Both the position numbers and the translations under genes were made by a program. The notes below the pieces were generated by a model. That model did no database searches and was not told the DNA's origin. It saw only the letters and a list, made by a program, of their open reading frames with translations. From the NCBI RefSeq assembly GCF_006715055.1, contig NZ_VFMN01000001.1:3596001-3660000 (forward strand): a DNA stretch of 64,000 nucleotides, read 5' to 3'. How positions within the stretch are numbered: position 1 is the first letter of the stretch; each line of letters opens with the position of its first letter. This document shows, in pieces, positions 8,631-20,302 of the stretch. This DNA comes from Lapillicoccus jejuensis. GTDB lineage: Bacteria; Actinomycetota; Actinomycetes; Actinomycetales; Dermatophilaceae.

Positions 8631-9698
8631 CTAGAAGAAGGTGATGTCGCAGTCGTCGGCCGCAGGCGCGGGCCCGGCCGTCCCTCCGGGGTGGGCGAGG
8701 TGCTCCTCGGCCATCGTGTAGCTGCTGCGCAGCTGCTCGAGCAGCTGCTCGACGTCCACCGGCTCGAGCGCGGCGGGTCCCGCGCCCTGGGCCCGCTCCA
8801 GGACCTGCGGGAAGGCGTCGATGCCGTCGCTGACGTGGCTGAGCTTCTGGCTCACCCGGTCCTGGAACTGGAAGTGCACCAGGGACTCGGCGATCTCGCG
8901 CCGGATGCTGTCGGCCGTCGCGCCGAGCTCGGCGGAGGAGCCCTGCAGGGCCTCGACGAAGCGTCGCAGGTCCTCGAGCACGCGCTGGACGTTCCGGTTG
9001 GCGTCGTCGACGATGGTCGTCTCGACGACGGCCGTCTCCTCGGCCATGGCCAGCGCCCCGCTGATCGCCTCGCTGACCTGGTCGACCATCTGCTCGATCC
9101 GCTGTCCCGTCGCCCCCGAGAGGTCGGCGAGCTCACGCACCTCGATGGCCACGACGCCGAAGCCGCGGCCCGCCTCCCCGACCCGCGCCGCCTCGATCGC
9201 GGCGTTGAGCGCGAGGAGGCGCGTCTGCGAGGCGATCTTCGCCACCTCGACCGTCATGGCCCGCATCTGGTCGTTGACGGCGATGAGGGCGCGCAGGCCC
9301 TCGAGCGTGCGCCTCTTCTGCTCGACGGCGCTGTTGAGGGCGGCGACGACCTCGTCGAGCGCCTCGCGGCTGCTGTGGAAGATGCTGTCGTCCCCCTCGC
9401 TGACGCTCGCGCGTGAGGCCCGCACGGAGACCTCGAGCAGCTCGGCGATGCCGGCGAACTTCGCCGTCAGCTGTGTCACCGACTCCTCGGAGTGCCGTCG
9501 CGAGTCCTCGATCTGGGCCGCCCAGACGGGCGTCACCTGCTGCCCGAACTCGCTGAGGCTGCGCAGGTAGGCCCCCACGGGCCCGGCGTCGACGACGGCG
9601 GCCTGGGGGACCCGGTGACGGCCGCGCCCGACCAGGTAGCCCGCGAGCGCTCCGACGGCGAGGGCCAGCACCGCCGCGACCACCGCGAGGGCCGTCAC
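8631..9698 (-). CDS. Small methyl-accepting-chemotaxis-like protein with one N-terminal membrane helix
   Basis: 355 aa. Residues 1-25 form one transmembrane helix ([19 protein letters not shown]). There is no periplasmic sensor. The rest is coiled coil containing an MCP signalling core ([31 protein letters not shown]). A C-terminal segment has the motif [14 protein letters not shown], seen in short MCP-like proteins, and then an Asp-rich tail. It may sense from the cytoplasmic side or help organise the array. The GTG start at 9698 overlaps the cheB stop (GTGA). A 46-bp gap separates it from cheY, the largest inside the operon. Confidence 0.88.
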   Translation of the reverse strand: MTALAVVAAVLALAVGALAGYLVGRGRHRVPQAAVVDAGPVGAYLRSLSEFGQQVTPVWAAQIEDSRRHSEESVTQLTAKFAGIAELLEVSVRASRASVSEGDDSIFHSSREALDEVVAALNSAVEQKRRTLEGLRALIAVNDQMRAMTVEVAKIASQTRLLALNAAIEAARVGEAGRGFGVVAIEVRELADLSGATGQRIEQMVDQVSEAISGALAMAEETAVVETTIVDDANRNVQRVLEDLRRFVEALQGSSAELGATADSIRREIAESLVHFQFQDRVSQKLSHVSDGIDAFPQVLERAQGAGPAALEPVDVEQLLEQLRSSYTMAEEHLAHPGGTAGPAPAADDCDITFF

Positions 9699-10846
9699 GA
9701 CGCGCTCGCGAACTGCTGCATGACCCGGCCCACGTCGCCGAGGGCGACCTCCTGCTCGACGGCCCCCATCCCGCGGGCGGCGAGGGGCATGCCGTAGACG
9801 ACGCAGCTCGCCTCGTCCTGGCCGAGCGTCCGGGCCCCGGCCTGCCGCATCTGCAGCAGCCCGCGCGCCCCGTCGTCCCCCATCCCCGTGAGGATGATGC
9901 CGAGCGCGTTCGGTCCCGCGTGGTGGGCGACCGACCCGAAGAGCACGTCGACCGACGGCCGGTGACGGTTGACCCGGGGGCCGTCGTCGATCCGGGCCCG
10001 GTACTGGGCACCGTCCCTCTCGATCCTCAGGTGCCGGCCCCCGGGGGCGACGAGGGCCCGGCCGGGGAGGACGCGGTCCCCGTCGGCGGCCTCGACCACC
10101 TCCGTCGAGCAGACGGAGTCGAGCCGCGCGGCGAAGGCCGCGGTGAACTTCTCGGGCATGTGCTGGGCGATGACGATGCCCGCGCCGATCCGGGGCAGGG
10201 CCGTGAGCACGACCTCGAGCGCCTGGGTGCCCCCGGTGGAGCAGCCGATCGCGACGACGCGCTCGGTCGTGACCTCGAGGGCCGGGGCGCCGACGCGGTC
10301 GCCCGTCCGGGCGCCCGGGGCGGCGGTGGAGCGCGGGGCGGGCCGGGATGCGTGCGACGCCAGGGCCACCGAGGCGGCCTTGACCCGGCGCATGTCGCCC
10401 GCGGCCGCCGACTTGATGGTGGCGACGAGGTCGGCCGACTCCTCCTGGAGGAAGTGCTTGAGCCCCTCCCTGGGCTTGGCCACGACGGCCATCGCGCCGG
10501 CGGCCATGGCCCGCATCGACGTCGTCGCGTTCTCCTCGGTGAGGGTGGAGCAGATGACGACCGGCGTCGGGCGCACGGCCATCAGCCGGCGCAGGAAGGT
10601 CAGGCCGTCCATGCGTGGCATCTCGAGGTCGAGGACGACGACGTCCGGCCAGTCGCGGTTCATCCTGGCCATGGCGAAGATCGGGTCGGCGACGCTCCCG
10701 ACGACCTCGATGCCGGGGTCCGCGGAGAGGACGGCCGTGAGGACCTGCCGGACGACGGCCGAGTCGTCGACGATGAGCACCCGCGTACGGGTCGTCCCGG
10801 CCGTCCGGCCGCGGGTGGTGGCGGGGGTGGACCCGATCGCGGACAC
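9695..10846 (-). CDS. cheB: Protein-glutamate methylesterase/deamidase CheB
   Basis: 383 aa. An N-terminal receiver domain (Asp27-Asp28, phospho-acceptor Asp73 in [11 protein letters not shown]) is joined by a linker to the esterase domain. That domain has the catalytic Ser203 ([12 protein letters not shown]), His229 (AQHMPEKF) and Asp in [10 protein letters not shown] (about 324). It removes methyl groups from receptor glutamates and is activated by CheA phosphorylation. Together with CheR it gives this system adaptation. It starts with GTG one base after the cheR stop. Confidence 0.96.
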   Translation of the reverse strand: MSAIGSTPATTRGRTAGTTRTRVLIVDDSAVVRQVLTAVLSADPGIEVVGSVADPIFAMARMNRDWPDVVVLDLEMPRMDGLTFLRRLMAVRPTPVVICSTLTEENATTSMRAMAAGAMAVVAKPREGLKHFLQEESADLVATIKSAAAGDMRRVKAASVALASHASRPAPRSTAAPGARTGDRVGAPALEVTTERVVAIGCSTGGTQALEVVLTALPRIGAGIVIAQHMPEKFTAAFAARLDSVCSTEVVEAADGDRVLPGRALVAPGGRHLRIERDGAQYRARIDDGPRVNRHRPSVDVLFGSVAHHAGPNALGIILTGMGDDGARGLLQMRQAGARTLGQDEASCVVYGMPLAARGMGAVEQEVALGDVGRVMQQFASAS

Positions 10847-10847
10847 G

Positions 10848-11696
10848 TCAGACCTGCTCTCGTCGGCGGTAGACCGAGGGCGCGAAGCTCTCGAGGGTGG
10901 TCTCCAGCCCCATGAGGGTCTCGGCGTGGCTGGTCAGCAGGTAGCCGCCGGGCCGCAGCGTCGTCGCCACCCGGTCGACGACCTGGCGCTTCGTGTCGCT
11001 GCTGAAGTAGATGAGGATGTTGCGCAGGAAGACGACGTCGAACGTCCCGAGGTCCGGCAGGGGCCGGGTGAGGTTGAGCTGGCGGAAGGTGACGCGCGAG
11101 CGGAGGCCCGCGTCGAACGTGAAGAACCCCTCGTGCTCCCCGCGACCGCGCAGGCAGTAGGCCGTCCGCAGGTGCCCGGGCACGCGCTGGGCCGCCTCGA
11201 TCGGGTAGAGCCCGCGCGCGGCCGTGTCGACGATGCGGTGGCTGAGGTCGGACCCGAAGACCTCCCAGAGACCGCTGGGGTCGTGCTCGGCGAGGGTGAG
11301 GGCGATCGAGTACGCCTCCTCGCCGCTCGAGCTGGCGGCGCTCCAGACCCGCAGGGGCCGCTGACCGGCGACGGAGGGCAGGAGGCGCGGCAGCATCTCG
11401 AAGTGCTGCGGCTCGCGGAAGAAGTACGTCTCGTTCGTGGTCATGAGGTCCAGGGCGATCCGGGCCTCCTCGCCCCTGCCCCCCGAGATGAGGGCGAAGT
11501 ACTCCTTGTAGCTGGCCGCCGAGTGGTGCCTCAGCCGGCGATCGAGACGGCTCATCACCAAGGCCTGCTTGCCGTCCTTCAGCTCGATCCCGGTCCGGCC
11601 GCGCAGGAACGTCGTGAACCACGCGAACTCCTCGGGGGTGATCGGGATGCTCACCCCGTCCTGGATCCCGACGTGCACCGTCTGCGCCGGCGTCAC
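10848..11696 (-). CDS. cheR: Chemotaxis protein methyltransferase CheR
   Basis: 282 aa, the usual length. An N-terminal helical domain ([21 protein letters not shown]) is followed by the SAM-dependent methyltransferase fold with [10 protein letters not shown], the SAM-binding [15 protein letters not shown], and [11 protein letters not shown]. It methylates receptor glutamates with S-adenosylmethionine. There is no TPR extension or pentapeptide tether. The GTG start at 11696 overlaps the cheW stop (GTGA). Confidence 0.96.
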   Translation of the reverse strand: MTPAQTVHVGIQDGVSIPITPEEFAWFTTFLRGRTGIELKDGKQALVMSRLDRRLRHHSAASYKEYFALISGGRGEEARIALDLMTTNETYFFREPQHFEMLPRLLPSVAGQRPLRVWSAASSSGEEAYSIALTLAEHDPSGLWEVFGSDLSHRIVDTAARGLYPIEAAQRVPGHLRTAYCLRGRGEHEGFFTFDAGLRSRVTFRQLNLTRPLPDLGTFDVVFLRNILIYFSSDTKRQVVDRVATTLRPGGYLLTSHAETLMGLETTLESFAPSVYRRREQV

Positions 11697-12292
11697 AGCT
11701 CGTGTCCCGGCTCGGGCGCGCCGGTGACGGCGGGCGTGGGGTCCTGCATCGCCAGGACGCGGTCGATGTCGAGCACGACGGCGAAGTCCCCGTCGAGCCT
11801 GGCCATCCCGCTGATGAACCCGGTGCGCGGACCGGCGCCGAAGCTCGGTGGGCCCGCGATGTCGTCGTCGCCGAGCTGGACGACCTTGCTGACCGCGTCG
11901 ACGAGGATGCCCACCCCGAGCGCGACGTCCGCGCCCGGGCCCTCGCCGTCAGCCACCGGCGTCGGCAGGCGGCCCTCGACGACGAGGATGGCGGTGCGGC
12001 GGGCGACCTGGGTGACGCCCTGGCCGAACCGCGCCGCGAGGTCGAGGACGGGCAGGACCCGTCCACGCAGGTTGATCACCCCGCGGATCGCGGACGGCAT
12101 CATCGGGACCACCGTGAGCGGCCGGAACCCGATGATCTCGGTGACCCGCATGATGTCGAGGGCGTAGACCTCGTCGTGCAGGGTGAAGGTCAGGTAACGC
12201 CCCGCGGCGCTGCGCGGGGTCGGGTGGTCGCTCGTCGAGGCGCGGCCGACGAGGGGGTCGGTCGCGACCGCGGGACCGGTCGTGGAGGTCAT
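11693..12292 (-). CDS. cheW: Chemotaxis coupling protein CheW
   Basis: 199 aa. After about 30 disordered residues comes one CheW domain (YLTFTLHDEVYALDIMRVTEII, RGVINLRGRVLPVLDL). It links receptors to CheA. It has an insertion near residues 105-120 (TPVADGEGPGAD) that is longer than in enteric CheW. It lies 8 bp after the MCP gene and overlaps cheR. Confidence 0.95.
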   Translation of the reverse strand: MTSTTGPAVATDPLVGRASTSDHPTPRSAAGRYLTFTLHDEVYALDIMRVTEIIGFRPLTVVPMMPSAIRGVINLRGRVLPVLDLAARFGQGVTQVARRTAILVVEGRLPTPVADGEGPGADVALGVGILVDAVSKVVQLGDDDIAGPPSFGAGPRTGFISGMARLDGDFAVVLDIDRVLAMQDPTPAVTGAPEPGHEL

Positions 12293-12300
12293 GGTCGCCC

Positions 12301-14313
12301 TCAGAAACGCTCGAAGGCGGCGTCGTCGAGGTCGAAGGCCGCGTCGGAGTCGCGGGTCAGCACCGGCAGCGGGCTCGTGCGGACGAGGGGCTGGGCGGCG
12401 GCCGGGGCCAGCGCACGGCGTGCGGCTCCACCCGCGGTCTCGACGGTGAAGAACCGCATGAGCTCGCGCAGGCTCTGCGTCTGGCTCGACATCTCCTCGG
12501 CGGTGGCAGCGAGCTCCTCGCTGGAGGCGGCGTTCTGCTGGGTGATCTTGCTGATCTGGGCCATGGCCAGGCTGATCTGCGCGGCGCCGCTCGACTGCTC
12601 CGACGAGGCGGCCGAGATCTCCTGCACGAGGTCGGAGGTGCGTCCGATGCTGGGGACGATCTGACCCAGGAGCGTCCCGGCGCGCTCGGCGGTGCGCACG
12701 CTCCCCGTGGCCAGCTCGCCGATCTCCTCGGCGGCGACCTGGCTGCGCTCGGCCAGCCGGCCGACCTCGGTGGCGACGACCGCGAAGCCTTTCCCGTGCT
12801 CGCCGGCGCGAGCGGCCTCGATCGTGGCGTTGAGGGCGAGCATGTTGGTCTGGAAGGCGATCTCGTCGATGATCGCGATCTTGCTCGCGATCGTCTTCAT
12901 GGCGGCGACGGTCTCCTCGACCGCGCGGCCCCCCTCGTTGGCCTCCTGGGCCGCCGTGGTGGCGATGCCGTCGGTGACGCTGGCGTTGTCGCTGTTCTGG
13001 TTGATGCTGGCCGCCATCTGCTCGGCGCTGGCGCTCGTCTCCTCCACGCTGGCGGCCTGCTCCGTCGTCGCCTGGGACAGGGACTGCGACGCCCCGCTGA
13101 TCTGGGCCGAGGCGTTGCCCAGCTGCTCCGTCGCGTTGATGACCTCGCGGACGGTGTCCGCCAGTCGCAGCACCGTGCTGTTGGCGGCCACCCGCAGCTC
13201 CTCGAGCTGACCCCGGTACGGCGTGGCGACTGTCTGGGTGAGGTCGCCGCGCTCGATGGCCTTGAGCACCCGGCCCACCTCACCGACCGGCCCGATGACC
13301 GCGTCGAGCGTGGCGTTGACGCCCTCGACCACGGCTCGGAAACCGCCGTGGTGCCGCGAGACGTCGGCCCGCACGTCGAGCCGACCCTCGACCCCGGCCG
13401 CGGCGAGCGCGCTCGCGTCGGTGACGAGGCTCTGGAGGTTCGCCCGGACCTGCTCGACCGTGTCGTTGATGAAGGCCTTCTTGCCCGGCAGCTGCGGCAT
13501 CGGGGCGTCGAAGTCGCCCTCCCCGAAGGCCTGGAAGACCGCCATCGCCTGCTTCTTCACGGCGATGTGGCTGCCGACCATGTTGTTGACGCCCTGAGCC
13601 ATCGTGCGGAAGCCGCCGTGGAACCTGGTCGTGTCGATGACGACGTCGATGTCCCCGGCCTCGTGCGCGGTCGACATGGCGTCCATGTCGGCGATGAGGC
13701 CCCGCAGGTTGGTGCGCACCTGCTCGATCGTGTCGTTGATGAAGGCCTTCTTGCCCGGCAGCTGCTCCAGGGGCGCGTCGAAGTCCCCCTCGCCGAAGGC
13801 GGCGACGACGGCCATGGCCTGCTTCTTCACGGCGATGTGCGCGCCCACCATCTCGTTGACGCCTCGGGCGATCGTCGCGTAGCCGCCCCTGAAGGCGGCG
13901 GGGTCGACGACGACGTCGATGTCGCCGGCCTCGTGCGCGGCCGCCATGGTCGCCATCTGCTGCGTGAGGGCGTGGGCGCTCGTGTCGACGGCCACGAGGG
14001 CACGCCGTGCGGCGGTGAGCGCCTCGTCGCCGGTGGTGTCGAGGGCGACGGCCACCTGGGCGGCGCCGAAGTCACCGTCCGCCAGGTGCCCGGCCGCGAC
14101 GGCGAGGCTCGCGAGCCCGGCTCGCCGGCGCCCGGCCGGTCGCAGCACCCCGACCCACAGGAGCAGGGTCTGCGCGACGGCGGCCACGGCGGCTACCGCC
14201 ACCGTCACCGCGGGGTAGAGCCTCGCGCTGGCGACCGCGCCGACCAGCAGGAGCAGGCTGCCGGCCAGGACGAGGAGCTCCGGACGGGTCACGGAGGGGT
14301 GCCGCGGGTTCAT
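12301..14313 (-). CDS. Methyl-accepting chemotaxis protein with duplicated HAMP-like module
   Basis: 670 aa, first gene of the che operon. Two adjacent transmembrane helices (about residues 13-32 and 35-56) leave almost no external loop, so it cannot have a periplasmic ligand domain. Residues 122-301 contain two nearly identical 90-residue modules (each with [39 protein letters not shown]). A third degenerate half module follows from about 302. The signalling hairpin is at 484-524 ([31 protein letters not shown]). The C-terminus is Ala-rich and then acidic ([14 protein letters not shown]). Sensing is likely in the cytoplasm or membrane. The ATG at 14313 has a GAAAGG-like ribosome site. Confidence 0.93.
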   Translation of the reverse strand: MNPRHPSVTRPELLVLAGSLLLLVGAVASARLYPAVTVAVAAVAAVAQTLLLWVGVLRPAGRRRAGLASLAVAAGHLADGDFGAAQVAVALDTTGDEALTAARRALVAVDTSAHALTQQMATMAAAHEAGDIDVVVDPAAFRGGYATIARGVNEMVGAHIAVKKQAMAVVAAFGEGDFDAPLEQLPGKKAFINDTIEQVRTNLRGLIADMDAMSTAHEAGDIDVVIDTTRFHGGFRTMAQGVNNMVGSHIAVKKQAMAVFQAFGEGDFDAPMPQLPGKKAFINDTVEQVRANLQSLVTDASALAAAGVEGRLDVRADVSRHHGGFRAVVEGVNATLDAVIGPVGEVGRVLKAIERGDLTQTVATPYRGQLEELRVAANSTVLRLADTVREVINATEQLGNASAQISGASQSLSQATTEQAASVEETSASAEQMAASINQNSDNASVTDGIATTAAQEANEGGRAVEETVAAMKTIASKIAIIDEIAFQTNMLALNATIEAARAGEHGKGFAVVATEVGRLAERSQVAAEEIGELATGSVRTAERAGTLLGQIVPSIGRTSDLVQEISAASSEQSSGAAQISLAMAQISKITQQNAASSEELAATAEEMSSQTQSLRELMRFFTVETAGGAARRALAPAAAQPLVRTSPLPVLTRDSDAAFDLDDAAFERF
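13411..13950 (-). repeat. 270-bp in-gene tandem duplication in the MCP
   Basis: Codons 122-211 and 212-301 encode the same 90-residue module with high identity, in exact 90-residue register (HEAGDID at 127 and 217; [11 protein letters not shown] at 185 and 275). A weaker third copy begins at about residue 307 ([24 protein letters not shown]). Confidence 0.85.
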
Positions 14314-14373
14314 GTGCGACGGCCTTTCGGTTCGATGGCGGAGCGTCGTGCCGGCCTACGGACAACCGTTCAG

Positions 14374-14379
14374 GCTATA
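14374..14379 (-). promoter_or_regulatory. Possible -10 of the che operon
   Basis: On the minus strand TATAGC lies 61 nt upstream of the MCP ATG, in the only AT-rich part of the region between the MCP gene and the divergent MpaB-like gene. No clear -35 was found. Confidence 0.35.
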
Positions 14380-14410
14380 GGCACGTACTGCGCACGTGTC
14401 ATCGGACAAG

Positions 14411-14429
14411 CCGCTCGATATATGAGCGG
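14411..14429. promoter_or_regulatory. Inverted repeat in the che/MpaB divergent region
   Basis: CCGCTC-N7-GAGCGG, perfect 6-bp arms with an AT-rich spacer, centred between the two divergent start codons. It is a candidate operator; no cognate regulator is adjacent. Confidence 0.35.
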
Positions 14430-14458
14430 AAAATCTCGCGCATACCTCGGCCGCCATC

Positions 14459-14464
14459 TAGGCT
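14459..14464 (+). promoter_or_regulatory. Leaderless-type -10 (TAGGCT) for the MpaB-like gene
   Basis: TAGGCT ends 6 nt before the GTG at 14471, with no Shine-Dalgarno between. The transcript would start at or next to the start codon. Confidence 0.55.
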
Positions 14465-14470
14465 CAGCAC

Positions 14471-15352
14471 GTGGGTCCCGCCCGTCTGGTCGCCACCTTC
14501 CTGCCGCCGCTGCCGCGCGAGCACTGGCGGCGCCGTACGGACGCGCTCGACCCCGAGACGTCGTACGAGCAGGTCGTGCGGGTGGTCGCCCAGCACGAGT
14601 TCCCGTGGGACGTCCAGCAGGCGCTGTCCTTCGCGCTCTTCCGCACGTACGCCGTCCCGTCGATCGGCGGGCTGCTGCACGAGACCCGCGCGTTCGCCGA
14701 CGACGCGCAGCGCCGGCACGACGACACGGTGCTGCTCCTCGCGGCGCCGCTGGAGTCGGGGCTGGACTCGGGGGAGGGGCGGGCCGCGGTGCGGCGGATC
14801 AACCGGCAGCACGGGCACTACGACATCGCGGACGAGGACCTGCGCTACGTCCTCGCCGCCTTCGTCGTCACCCCCGTGCGGTGGCTGGAGCGGTACGGCT
14901 GGCGGCGGCTGACCGACACCGAGGTGCGCGCCAGCGTGCGCTACTACCAGCGGCTCGGCGCGCTGATGGGGATCCCCGACCTCCCGGCCGACTACGCGGG
15001 TTTCGCCCGGCTGCTCGACGACCACGAGGCGGAGCACGTGCGCCCCGACCCGCGCACGCGCGAGGTCGCCGACGCGACGATGGACCTGCTCTGCTCGTTC
15101 TACCCGCCGCCGCTGCGCCCGGCGATGCGGCTGTTCTCCGTCGCCCTGCTCGACCCGCACCTGCGCGACGCCTTCGGGTACGACGCCCCGCCGCGCGCCG
15201 TCGTCGCCGCCGCCCACGCCGGGCTGCGCCTGCGCGGGCGCGTCGTACGGTGGCTGCCGCCCCGGCGGCTCCCGCGGCTGACGTCCGACTCGTCGCGGAT
15301 CCGCAGCTACCCGGGCGGTCACCTCGTCGAGCAGCTGGGCGCGATCCCCTGA
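14471..15352 (+). CDS. MpaB-like oxygenase (DUF2236)
   Basis: 293 aa, mostly helical. It contains the family core INRQHGHYDIADEDLRYVL with its His residues, then FVVTPVRWLERYGW. Relatives include the latex-clearing protein Lcp and the fungal MpaB oxygenase, which carry a b-type heme; heme binding here is inferred from family. The substrate is unknown. It stands alone, divergent from the che operon, with its own leaderless-type promoter. The GTG start is fixed by the TAGGCT box just upstream. Confidence 0.8.
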   Translation: MGPARLVATFLPPLPREHWRRRTDALDPETSYEQVVRVVAQHEFPWDVQQALSFALFRTYAVPSIGGLLHETRAFADDAQRRHDDTVLLLAAPLESGLDSGEGRAAVRRINRQHGHYDIADEDLRYVLAAFVVTPVRWLERYGWRRLTDTEVRASVRYYQRLGALMGIPDLPADYAGFARLLDDHEAEHVRPDPRTREVADATMDLLCSFYPPPLRPAMRLFSVALLDPHLRDAFGYDAPPRAVVAAAHAGLRLRGRVVRWLPPRRLPRLTSDSSRIRSYPGGHLVEQLGAIP

Positions 15353-15423
15353 GACGGGTCTGAGAGCCGCCTGTTCACCTCCTGGACGAGCGGGCGCCAC
15401 GTGCGCCGACGAGGATCGCGGGC

Positions 15424-16473
15424 ATGCGACGTCACCTCACCCGCCGTCCCCGCCGCCTCGTCGGCACCGCGCTGCTCGCGGCGGCCGCCCTGGTCCCCAC
15501 CGCCCTGTCGTCCGCGACGGCGCAGGCCGCCCCGACCGCCTCCGGCCCGCGCGACAGCTTCGCCGTCATCGGCGACCTGCCGTACGGCGACGAGGAGCTG
15601 GCGCAGCTGCCGGGCTGGATCCGGGACCTCAACCGGGCGCAGCCGATGTTCACCCTGCACCTGGGCGACATCAAGAGCGGCTCGCAGCGGTGCGACACGT
15701 CGTACTTCCAGACCATCCGCGCCGCCTTCGACACGTTCCGGGCGCCGCTGGTCTACACGCCGGGCGACAACGAGTGGACCGACTGCCACCGCGAGAACAA
15801 CGGCGGCTACGACCCGCTGGAGCGGCTCGCGACGGTCCGGGACATCTTCTTCGACCGCCCCGGCGTCACCCTCGGGCAGCGGCCGATGACCGTGACGAGC
15901 CAGGCCTCGCTCGGGCTGCCGGAGAACGTGCGCTTCCGCAAGGACGGCATCTCGTTCGCGGCGCTGCACGTCGTTGGCTCGAACAACGACCTCAAGCCGT
16001 GGGACGGGATCGGCCACACCACCGCCACGCGCCTGCAGAAGGCCGAGGAGCGCTACCGGATGGCCGCGACGCTGCAGGAGGTCCAGCAGACGTTCGCCGA
16101 CGCCCGGGCCCGGGGCGACCGCGCCGTCGTCCTGTTCCAGCAGGCCGACATGTTCGACCCGACGTACACCCCGGCTCCGGAGGACATCTCCGCCTTCACG
16201 CCGCTGGTGCGGCTCATCGTGCGCGAGTCGGCGCGTTTCGACGGCGAGGTCTACCTGCTCAACGGCGACAGCCACCTCTACAACGCGGACCGCCCGGTCG
16301 CGACCGGCTCGGTGTGGCTCGAGCGGTACGGCGTCTCCGGGTCGGCCGACAACCTCCAGCGGCTCACCGTCGACGGCTCCGACCAGGCCGGCCAGGACTG
16401 GCTGCGGATGACCGTCACCGCCCCCGGCACCACCCCCGCCCTCACCTGGGAGCGGGTGCCCTACTCCGGCTGA
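15424..16473 (+). CDS. Secreted metallophosphoesterase
   Basis: 349 aa. A signal peptide (RRLVGTALLAAAALVPTALSS, cleavage near AQAA) precedes a calcineurin-like phosphoesterase fold. Metal-binding motifs are visible in order: GDLPYGDEE, HLGDIKSG, TPGDNEWTDC and NGDSHLY. It should act outside the membrane on an unidentified phosphoester. A GAGGA ribosome site lies about 10 nt before the ATG. A pair of inverted repeats lies between it and the convergent FAD oxidoreductase gene. Confidence 0.85.
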   Translation: MRRHLTRRPRRLVGTALLAAAALVPTALSSATAQAAPTASGPRDSFAVIGDLPYGDEELAQLPGWIRDLNRAQPMFTLHLGDIKSGSQRCDTSYFQTIRAAFDTFRAPLVYTPGDNEWTDCHRENNGGYDPLERLATVRDIFFDRPGVTLGQRPMTVTSQASLGLPENVRFRKDGISFAALHVVGSNNDLKPWDGIGHTTATRLQKAEERYRMAATLQEVQQTFADARARGDRAVVLFQQADMFDPTYTPAPEDISAFTPLVRLIVRESARFDGEVYLLNGDSHLYNADRPVATGSVWLERYGVSGSADNLQRLTVDGSDQAGQDWLRMTVTAPGTTPALTWERVPYSG

Positions 16474-16494
16474 CGGCGAGCTCGGGACGGCGCT

Positions 16495-16539
16495 CCGCCG
16501 GAGAACGTTGACCTTCACCGGACAACGGTTCTCCGGCGG
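16495..16539. terminator. Long hairpin between convergent genes
   Basis: The left arm 16495-16510 pairs with the right arm 16523-16539 with a single bulge (arms read CCGCCGGAGAAC...GTTG). The loop is 12 nt. It lies just after the phosphoesterase gene and faces the convergent oxidoreductase, so it is a likely bidirectional terminator. Confidence 0.6.
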
Positions 16540-16548
16540 GGCCGGACA

Positions 16549-16567
16549 TTATCGGGCGACCCGATAA
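16549..16567. terminator. Second short perfect hairpin
   Basis: TTATCGGG-CGA-CCCGATAA: perfect 8-bp arms with a 3-nt loop and AT-rich ends, 3 bp from the stop of the minus-strand oxidoreductase. Read from the minus strand it ends in AT-rich sequence, as an intrinsic terminator should. An operator role is possible but unlikely between convergent genes. Confidence 0.5.
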
Positions 16568-16569
16568 AG

Positions 16570-17904
16570 TCAACGTCCCTTCAGAGCGCGGGTGACGGCG
16601 TTGGCGACGCGTCGGCCGGAGACCATGGCCCCCTGCAGGGACGGGGTGTCGACGTGGTCGCCGGCGACCCACAGGCCGTCGCCGCGCGACTGGCCCGCGC
16701 GCAGCGAGCGGTCGGGGGTGCTGACCGGCAGGGCGTGCGGCAGGTCGTGGGCGACGAGCAGCTCCCAGCCGGCGGCCTCGGAGGTGTCGGTGCGCCAGAG
16801 CCGGGCCAGCTCGGACCGCACGCGCGCCTCACCCACGGACCCGTCGTCCGCCCCTCCGCGACCGTGCACGGTCGTCGCCTCGACGAGCAGACGGCCCGGC
16901 GGGGCGTACGACGGCGCGACGGCCGAGACCACCGCGGTGTTGACCACCGGGCCGCGCCGGGCGTCGACGAGCAGGACGCCGTCGCCGCGCCCGGGCCGCT
17001 CGGCGTCCGTGCCCGGGTCGGGCAGCGAGAACCACCACGTCGTCAGGCCGCCCGCGGCGGGGGCCGGACCGAGCCCGAGCCGCTCGGCGCCCCACCCGTC
17101 GGTGGCGACGACGACGTGCCGCCCGCGGTACTCCCCGTCGGAGGTCTCCACGACCCCGGGCCGCACGGCGCGGGCCCGCACCCCGAGCCGGGCCGGCGCG
17201 CGGAGCCGTCCGGCCAGCTGCTGCGGGATCGCCCCCATGCCGAGCGTGGGCACGGCCGGCGCGCCGAGCGCGAAGCTGCGGGCCACCAGCCGTGCGTAGG
17301 CGTCGGACGTCGCGGCCAGCCCGCCGTCGGCGAGCACCCCGGCGAGGAACGGCTCGAGCACGTGCCGGCGCAAGGGCCCGTCGACCTCGAGGGCGTCGAG
17401 CCGCCGCGCGAGCGTCGCGTCGCGACCGCTGCCGCCACGACGCCGTACGGCGGCCGGCCTCGCCAGGACCGGCGCGACCCACCGGGCGAGCCCGGCGACC
17501 TCGCGCCCGAGGGCGGGGAGCGACCCCGGGTGCGCCGCGCTCAGCCGGGCGAGGGTCCGCGCGGTCGGACCGGCCGAGCGGGCCAGGGCCGCGGCGGACC
17601 GCACCGGGTCGGCGAGCACGAGGTCCCCGTCGTCCGTCCACACCCGTGCGCCGCGCGGGAAGGCCCGCAGCCGCAGCGCCTCGAGGTCGAGGTAGCGGCG
17701 CGCGGCCGGGTAGGCGGGGTTGAGCAGCTGGAACCCGACGTCGCAGCGGTGCCCGTCGACGACGTCGGTCGCGACCCGACCCCCGACGCGGTCGCCCGCC
17801 TCGAGCAGGACGGTGTCGACCCCCCGCGACTGCAGCGTCGCCGCCGCGACGAGACCGGCCAGGCCGGCCCCGACGACGACGACGTCCGCGTCACCATCAC
17901 CCAC
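16570..17904 (-). CDS. FAD-dependent oxidoreductase, amine-oxidase/phytoene-desaturase type
   Basis: 444 aa. It begins with a dinucleotide-binding fold (VVVVGAGLAGLVAAATLQSRG, then LLEAGDRVGGR) and ends with the family FAD motif (GLWVAGDHVDTPSLQGAMVSGRRVANAV). There is no signal peptide. Proteins of this type are often annotated as NAD(P)/FAD-dependent oxidoreductases related to protoporphyrinogen oxidase; the substrate is not known. It lies 18 bp downstream of the GH13 gene on the same strand, so it is probably co-transcribed. The GTG at 17904 is the first start in frame. Confidence 0.82.
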   Translation of the reverse strand: MGDGDADVVVVGAGLAGLVAAATLQSRGVDTVLLEAGDRVGGRVATDVVDGHRCDVGFQLLNPAYPAARRYLDLEALRLRAFPRGARVWTDDGDLVLADPVRSAAALARSAGPTARTLARLSAAHPGSLPALGREVAGLARWVAPVLARPAAVRRRGGSGRDATLARRLDALEVDGPLRRHVLEPFLAGVLADGGLAATSDAYARLVARSFALGAPAVPTLGMGAIPQQLAGRLRAPARLGVRARAVRPGVVETSDGEYRGRHVVVATDGWGAERLGLGPAPAAGGLTTWWFSLPDPGTDAERPGRGDGVLLVDARRGPVVNTAVVSAVAPSYAPPGRLLVEATTVHGRGGADDGSVGEARVRSELARLWRTDTSEAAGWELLVAHDLPHALPVSTPDRSLRAGQSRGDGLWVAGDHVDTPSLQGAMVSGRRVANAVTRALKGR

Positions 17905-17922
17905 GGTGGTAGGCCACCCGGG

Positions 17923-20196
<2,274 letters not shown>

Positions 20197-20302
20197 GCGT
20201 CCTCCTTGTCGGGGTCGACTCCCGATCTTGCCGTAGTCGGGGGTCCGTCGCCGCCTCGGGTGGGTCCGGGCGCGGCGTGGCGGGTCGAGCGGGAAGCAGG
20301 GC

